From the NCBI GenBank assembly GCA_030149595.1, contig JASFBI010000033.1:1-9988 (forward strand): a stretch of 9,988 nucleotides of DNA, given 5' to 3'. A program made the position numbers and the translations under genes. The notes below the pieces were generated by a model. The model was not told the origin of the DNA and ran no database searches. It worked only from the letters and a program-made list of their open reading frames with translations. Source of the stretch: Desulfobacterales bacterium. Its GTDB lineage: Bacteria; Desulfobacterota; Desulfobacteria; Desulfobacterales; DAOWNP01. Below are positions 6,559 through 9,988 of this stretch, in pieces; position 1 is the stretch's first letter, and each line of letters begins with the position of its first letter.

Positions 6559-6618
6559 ATGAAAGAAAGTAATAACCAATACATCTCTTTTATGATTTGT
6601 TTTGACTGTTATTTAAAA
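6559..6618. repeat. Palindromic repeat, copy B (upstream of radA and of the PHP gene)
   Basis: Begins ATGAAAGAAAGTAA and ends TATGATTTGTT (6601), then TTGA and CTGTTATTTAAAA (6606-6618). The ends ATGAAAGA (6559-6566) and TCTTTTAT (6586-6593) are inverted repeats with one G-T pair. It matches copy A at 4997-5038 in the same orientation, and the trailing 13 bases are identical to 5078-5090. Confidence 0.6.
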
Positions 6619-6630
6619 AAGCTATATTTT
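6602..6630 (+). promoter_or_regulatory. Candidate promoter for the PHP gene
   Basis: TTGACT (6602-6607) is followed after 17 bases by TATTTT (6625-6630), or after 15 bases by TATATT (6623-6628). It lies within the tail of repeat copy B and would give a leader of about 85 bases before ATG 6721. The -35 is good, the -10 is weak. Confidence 0.35.
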
Positions 6631-6720
6631 TATTTACATATTTTGCTCAATTCGGATATGATCTAATTTAAAACTTTAACCAAAACATTTTTATAAAATT
6701 ACTCTTTAACAAATTTTTAT

Positions 6721-7515
6721 ATGTCAATAGATTATCATATACATACACCTCTTTGCAATCATGCAAGAGAAGGTATGGATAAATATATAAAAAAAGCTGT
6801 TTCTCTTGGTTTAAAAGAGATCTGTTTTTTAGATCACTTCACTATTTGTGATTCAGGAAAAATTTTGTCCATGAATACGAATGAGATTCCCATGTATTTT
6901 TATGCTGTGAAATATTTTGCAGATAAATACAAAAAAAAAATTAAAATAAAAGCAGGTCTCGAAATTGATTTTAATCTTAAACATATTGATTTAATAAATA
7001 AAATCGTTAATACATATAATTTTGATGTTATAGGAAGCTCTGTTCATTTTTTAAATGATATAAATATAGTGAGCAGAAAGTATGCAAAATCTGCTTGCAG
7101 GTTTGATGCTGATATTTTATATCATAAATATTATCAACAGCTTGAAAAAATGCTTTCCTTTGATTATTTTGATTTAATTTGTCATTTTGATATAGTTAAA
7201 AAATTTAATCAGTATCCTGTAAAATCTTTTAAAAAACAGATAAATAATATATTGGAAAAAGTTGCATTAAAAAATATTGCCATAGAAGTTAATACCAGTG
7301 GAATATATCATCCTGTTTCAGCAATATACCCTGATCTTGAAATTATCAAAGAGTGTAAAAAAAAAAATATCAGCCTCTGTGCAGGATCTGATGCACATCA
7401 TCCCAATGTAGTAGGGCAAAATTTTGACCTTGCAAAAAAGCTTATTAAATCTGCTGGATATTCCCATCTTTGTGGATTTAAAAATCGCAAAAAATATGAA
7501 ATTGCCATGACTTAA
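6721..7515 (+). CDS. PHP-domain phosphatase, histidinol-phosphatase (HisK/HisJ) type
   Basis: A 264-residue PHP-family protein, the length of HisJ/HisK-type histidinol-phosphatases, which remove phosphate from L-histidinol phosphate in histidine synthesis. All expected metal ligands are present in order: H6-x-H8 (DYHIHTPLCNH), H14, D38-H39 (FLDHF), E81 (GLEIDF), H109 (GSSVHF), H155 (CHFD) and D224-A-H226 (AGSDAHHP). These bind a trinuclear metal centre. ATG 6721 is the only sensible start because the first metal histidines follow at once, yet no purine-rich ribosome site precedes it (AACAAATTTTTAT). No other histidine gene is in the window, so the substrate is inferred from family; PHP relatives include other phosphoesterases. 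Very AT-rich, with long A-runs in codons. It is followed by a 105-base gap with its own promoter candidate, so it is probably transcribed alone. Confidence 0.82.
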   Translation: MSIDYHIHTPLCNHAREGMDKYIKKAVSLGLKEICFLDHFTICDSGKILSMNTNEIPMYFYAVKYFADKYKKKIKIKAGLEIDFNLKHIDLINKIVNTYNFDVIGSSVHFLNDINIVSRKYAKSACRFDADILYHKYYQQLEKMLSFDYFDLICHFDIVKKFNQYPVKSFKKQINNILEKVALKNIAIEVNTSGIYHPVSAIYPDLEIIKECKKKNISLCAGSDAHHPNVVGQNFDLAKKLIKSAGYSHLCGFKNRKKYEIAMT

Positions 7516-7522
7516 AAAATTA

Positions 7523-7551
7523 TTGAAACTGCTTTTAATTTTGATTATAAG
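7523..7551 (+). promoter_or_regulatory. Probable sigma-70-type promoter for the MltB-like cluster
   Basis: TTGAAA (7523-7528) and TATAAG (7546-7551) stand exactly 17 bases apart; four of six and five of six positions match the consensus boxes. Transcription would start near 7558 and give a leader of about 60 bases before ATG 7621. It lies in the only gap ahead of three tightly packed genes. Confidence 0.5.
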
Positions 7552-7620
7552 ATAGATATATAAAACTTGGAAGCAGACTTTTAAAAACCCTTTTTAATTT
7601 TATACAGGTATTATTACTAA

Positions 7621-8511
7621 ATGGAAAACAGACTGCCAAAGCCACTTATTCTTTTATTATCAATTTTCTGTATAATTTTGCTCTTTTTTATTATTAATAC
7701 AGATTACACATATGCAGACTCTTTTGAAAAAACAAAAAAACCTCTGACAATAGTTGAAAAAAAATTAATTAAAGATGGATTTAACAGAACATATATTAAA
7801 GAACTGTATAAAAGGAAAAATGTTTATTTTGACCCAGTGGGAGTTTCTCTGTTTTTCAGGCATAATGAAACCAAATTAAATTACAATCAGTTTAAATCAA
7901 AAAAATCCATAAAAAAAGCAAGACAATATATTATCCGTCATAAAAAAGCTTTAAATAGTGCAGAAAAAAAATTTGGAGTGGATAAGAGTGTTATTACAGC
8001 TATTATCCTCGTTGAAACAAGACTTGGGACTTATACAGGAGACAGATTAATAATAAATACTCTCTCCAGCATGGCTTCTGTTTCTGATCCTGAAACAAGA
8101 AAAAATTTATGGAAAAAATATGCAGACTCTTCAAACAGCAAAGAAAAATTTGACAAATGGTCTAAAAGAAAGTCTAAATGGGCTTATTCTGAGTTAAAAG
8201 GGCTGCTTGTATTTGCCAAAAGAGAAAATATTGATCCGGCAAATATTTTTGGTTCATATGCCGGTGCCATGGGTATATGTCAGTTCATGCCTACCAATGC
8301 TGTTCGTTTGTCAAAAGATGGTAACAAGGATGGTACTATTGACCTTTTTAACCATGATGATGCTATTTATAGTATTGCCAACTATTTAAAAAAATCAGGA
8401 TGGCATGCAAAAATAGACAAGGAAAAAGCATTTAAAGTTATATATTCTTACAATCACAGTAATTATTATGTAAATATAATATTAGAGATTTCAGAGATTT
8501 TAAAAAAATGA
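7621..8511 (+). CDS. MltB-like lytic murein transglycosylase (SLT_2 family)
   Basis: A 296-residue exported protein. Residues 9-32 form a hydrophobic signal or anchor segment (LILLLSIFCIILLFFII); no lipobox cysteine stands at its end, unlike E. coli MltB. The catalytic region (about 95-290) carries Glu132 in LVETRLG, the usual acid of this family, then GSYAGAMGICQFMP (211-224), a DGNKDGTIDLF loop (233-243) resembling the Ca-binding EF-hand-like loop of MltB, and HDDAIYSIANYL (245-256). These fit family-3 transglycosylases that cut peptidoglycan glycan strands in the periplasm. The C-terminal peptidoglycan-binding domain found in some relatives is absent. The ribosome site is weak (AGG 7606-7608, 12 bases away). 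The TGA stop overlaps the next ATG by four bases (ATGA), so the next gene is co-translated. Confidence 0.86.
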   Translation: MENRLPKPLILLLSIFCIILLFFIINTDYTYADSFEKTKKPLTIVEKKLIKDGFNRTYIKELYKRKNVYFDPVGVSLFFRHNETKLNYNQFKSKKSIKKARQYIIRHKKALNSAEKKFGVDKSVITAIILVETRLGTYTGDRLIINTLSSMASVSDPETRKNLWKKYADSSNSKEKFDKWSKRKSKWAYSELKGLLVFAKRENIDPANIFGSYAGAMGICQFMPTNAVRLSKDGNKDGTIDLFNHDDAIYSIANYLKKSGWHAKIDKEKAFKVIYSYNHSNYYVNIILEISEILKK

Positions 8512-8723
8512 GAATAGAAATTATTATTATAGCAGCAGGTGTTTTATTTTATATGGCAACATGCTGGGCAATATTAGATATTTCAAAAAAAAATTTTGGT
8601 TCCATGGGGTATAAAATTATGTGGGCATTAATATCACTTATCCCTTTTATAGGATGTATTATCTATTTTTTAATAGGATCCCAAAAAGGGATAAAACACA
8701 CACAAACAATTTCAAATAAATAA
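8508..8723 (+). CDS. Small PLDc_N-domain membrane protein
   Basis: A 71-residue protein that fits the PLDc_N domain (PF13396), a two-helix membrane module found alone or ahead of cardiolipin synthases. Helix 1 is about residues 3-22 (IEIIIIAAGVLFYMATCWAI), followed by the typical D-x5-FGS loop (LDISKKNFGSMG), helix 2 about 38-57 (IMWALISLIPFIGCIIYFLI) and the closing GSQKG. No catalytic HKD motif is present, so it has no phospholipase activity of its own. The start overlaps the MltB-like stop (ATGA) with no clear ribosome site, which points to coupled translation. The role with the transglycosylase is unknown; a membrane-associated helper is a guess. Confidence 0.82.
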   Translation: MRIEIIIIAAGVLFYMATCWAILDISKKNFGSMGYKIMWALISLIPFIGCIIYFLIGSQKGIKHTQTISNK

Positions 8724-8724
8724 C

Positions 8725-8910
8725 ATGGGATACTGTATAAATCATCCTGATAGAGAAACTTCTTTTTTATGTATGAAACACAATATATATATGTGTAAAG
8801 AGTGTACAAAATGCAATGACCCTAAAATATACTGCAAATTCCGTCCGTCATGTCCTATCTGGTTTATGGATAAGGAAGACGGAAAAAATATTGATGCTAA
8901 AACAGCATAA
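8725..8910 (+). CDS. Small Cys/His-rich protein, B-box zinc-finger-like (61 aa)
   Basis: A 61-residue protein with seven Cys and two His: C4-x2-H7, C16-x2-H19, C24-x2-C27, then C30, C37 and C43. The first six ligands have the spacing of a B-box-type zinc finger (CINHPDR, CMKH, CKEC); the later cysteines (CKFRPSCPIW) could bind a second metal or an iron-sulphur centre. It has no signal peptide or membrane segment, and the last 12 residues look disordered. ATG 8725 follows the stop of the PLDc_N gene by one base and has no visible ribosome site, so it is probably the last coupled gene of the cluster. I believe similar small proteins occur in Desulfobacterota, but I know of no assigned function. 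Confidence 0.75.
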   Translation: MGYCINHPDRETSFLCMKHNIYMCKECTKCNDPKIYCKFRPSCPIWFMDKEDGKNIDAKTA

Positions 8911-8953
8911 ATATTACACAGGTCATCTGGAAACTTTATAAGCATTTCATTAA

Positions 8954-9988
8954 TCATATGTGACTAATAATCTCTTTTTCCAGAGCATCAATATTTCCAA
9001 TTTTATCCGGTGGAACAAAGTATATACCCTCTTTTTTTCCTTTGCTCATTCCCCGTATAAAAAAATAAAATACTCCTCCAAAATGCTTTTTATAGTCAAA
9101 TTCATTGCCCAAAGCTTTGCCAAGCCACCTTAAAAGAGCTATTGTATATATTTTGTATTGAAGTTTATATCCAAAATCATCCATGGCAATGTTTAAGAAT
9201 TTTGTTTTATAACCTGATTCAATAAAATTAGATTTCCAGTCTGCTATATAGTACTTACCTTTAAAAGAAAATATAAGATCAATAATTCCCCTTACATAAG
9301 ATCCGTTTGATAAATTTTCAACTTTTATATCAAGAACATCCAAATTTTTATTTTGAACATCCAAATAAAAATAAAATTCTGTTTCATGTTGTCTGTTTAT
9401 AAAATCTATATCTGTTAATTTAAAAGAATCTTTAAGCAGAGGTATTTCTGCTGTAAGAACATTAAAAATTATTTGGGAGATATCAGATTTCCACTTTGGA
9501 TCCACAAAATATTCTTTTATTTTCCCTGAAATAAGGTTATCTACATCACTGTTTTCAAGAAACTCGTTTATGCTGGTTTTTGCCTTCTGATAATCAACTG
9601 TTTCCAGTATTTCGTGGAACATAAGCCCTATATCTGCACTGCTTGGCAATTGTGTTTTGTTTATTATTTGTAAATTTTTTAATTCATCTGCATCGGTTTT
9701 ATCTTCATCGTTTTCCTTTATTTTTTCAACATTTGGATAAAAATCCATGTTTTTTAGCTGATCTTTATTTTTTTTTCTTTTATGCAGGCTGGAAAAAGAC
9801 TCCATACTCATTACTCTTTTTCTATAATCATAAAAAGAGGGCAGAATGGGATCAGGCATTATTATTTCTTTATTTAAATCAGAAGAGGTTTTTAATCTTG
9901 CAGGTGGCAGGTCCGTATATTTCTTTGATATTTCATGGGTTGTAAAATCAAATGAAGAGCTGGTCTCTTTTAAAAAAGCGGCCTCTAA
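8954..9988 (-). CDS. recB: RecB-like exodeoxyribonuclease V beta subunit, C-terminal part (partial)
   Basis: The minus frame is open from the right edge to TGA 8956-8954, giving the last 344 residues of a protein that in E. coli RecB has 1180. A Met at 9859 is internal: the 43 codons before it are continuous and RecB-like. After an SFSSL element (64-68) and an acidic linker comes the nuclease domain: GLMFHEILE (121-129) with His125, E203-E204, Asp237 in RGIIDLIF, and D250-W-K252 in IADWKSN. The Asp237 to Asp250 distance of 13 equals that of D1067 to D1080 in E. coli RecB. YKLQYKIY (274-281) and GGVFYFFIRGM (304-314) are RecB hallmarks. In RecBCD this domain degrades DNA ends and loads RecA during double-strand break repair. 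The helicase part and any recC/recD lie outside. It converges with the zinc-finger-like gene, 43 bases apart, with no clear terminator between. Confidence 0.88.
   Translation of the reverse strand, partial: LEAAFLKETSSSFDFTTHEISKKYTDLPPARLKTSSDLNKEIIMPDPILPSFYDYRKRVMSMESFSSLHKRKKNKDQLKNMDFYPNVEKIKENDEDKTDADELKNLQIINKTQLPSSADIGLMFHEILETVDYQKAKTSINEFLENSDVDNLISGKIKEYFVDPKWKSDISQIIFNVLTAEIPLLKDSFKLTDIDFINRQHETEFYFYLDVQNKNLDVLDIKVENLSNGSYVRGIIDLIFSFKGKYYIADWKSNFIESGYKTKFLNIAMDDFGYKLQYKIYTIALLRWLGKALGNEFDYKKHFGGVFYFFIRGMSKGKKEGIYFVPPDKIGNIDALEKEIISHI

Noticed and set aside
6775..6777. Met19 of the PHP protein as start, since AAGG precedes it.
   Set aside because: It would remove His6, His8 and His14, which the metal centre of the family needs.
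7529..7590. CTGCTT and AAGCAG arms behind the PHP gene as a terminator.
   Set aside because: The arms are six bases around a loop of more than 30 bases with no convincing T-run directly after; chance pairing is likely.
9857..9859. Met at 9859 as the start of a 301-residue standalone nuclease.
   Set aside because: The frame stays open to the window edge with RecB-like sequence and no ribosome site precedes this ATG.
9643..9945. A plus-strand 100-codon frame rich in Phe and Leu that looks like a membrane protein.
   Set aside because: It is the complement of the RecB-like coding sequence, whose nuclease residues and spacing are clear.

Overview
This is a gene-dense, AT-rich bacterial window: rough counts on a few lines give about 17-35% GC in most genes and nearer 38-45% in the first gene. 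Gene types and protein style (a standalone THUMP-type rRNA methyltransferase, a DUF4124-SLT lytic transglycosylase, an MltB-like enzyme, a small Cys/His-rich protein, RecB-type nuclease, TTG starts) resemble Desulfobacterota, perhaps Desulfobacterales. That placement is an inference from protein style, not a proven taxonomy. I see no CRISPR array, tRNA, rRNA, insertion sequence or phage gene.

Layout. (1) 1-551, minus: the N-terminal part of a DUF89/ARMT1-like protein, cut by the window edge. (2) 552-944: a 393-base intergenic stretch between divergent genes, with a probable promoter for the DUF89 gene and a perfect 12-bp inverted repeat. (3) 945-2821, plus: an MBL-fold hydrolase whose reading frame carries one in-frame TAG but keeps every expected metal-binding motif on both sides of it, then a two-hotdog thioesterase-like protein 35 bases later. 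(4) 2849-3156, plus: a terminator-like hairpin, then a 78-residue protein of unknown function starting at TTG. (5) 4968-3182, minus: a secreted SLT lytic transglycosylase overlapping an RlmL/YpsC-like RNA methyltransferase by one base. (6) 6455-5085, minus: a complete radA. (7) 6721-7515, plus: a PHP-domain phosphatase. (8) 7621-8910, plus: a tight cluster of an MltB-like transglycosylase, a two-helix PLDc_N membrane protein and a 61-residue zinc-finger-like protein. (9) 9988-8954, minus and converging on that cluster: the C-terminal nuclease part of a RecB-like protein, cut by the window edge.

The functions are mostly housekeeping: DNA repair (RadA, RecB), cell-wall turnover (two unrelated transglycosylases), rRNA modification and small-molecule hydrolysis. 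I do not see a clearly new multi-gene system. The points most worth checking are the in-frame amber codon in the MBL gene (recent mutation, sequencing error, or pyrrolysine/readthrough) and a diverged palindromic sequence found on both sides of radA, one copy of which is split by a hairpin-forming insert. Gene 4 and the Cys/His-rich protein are the least understood coding parts.
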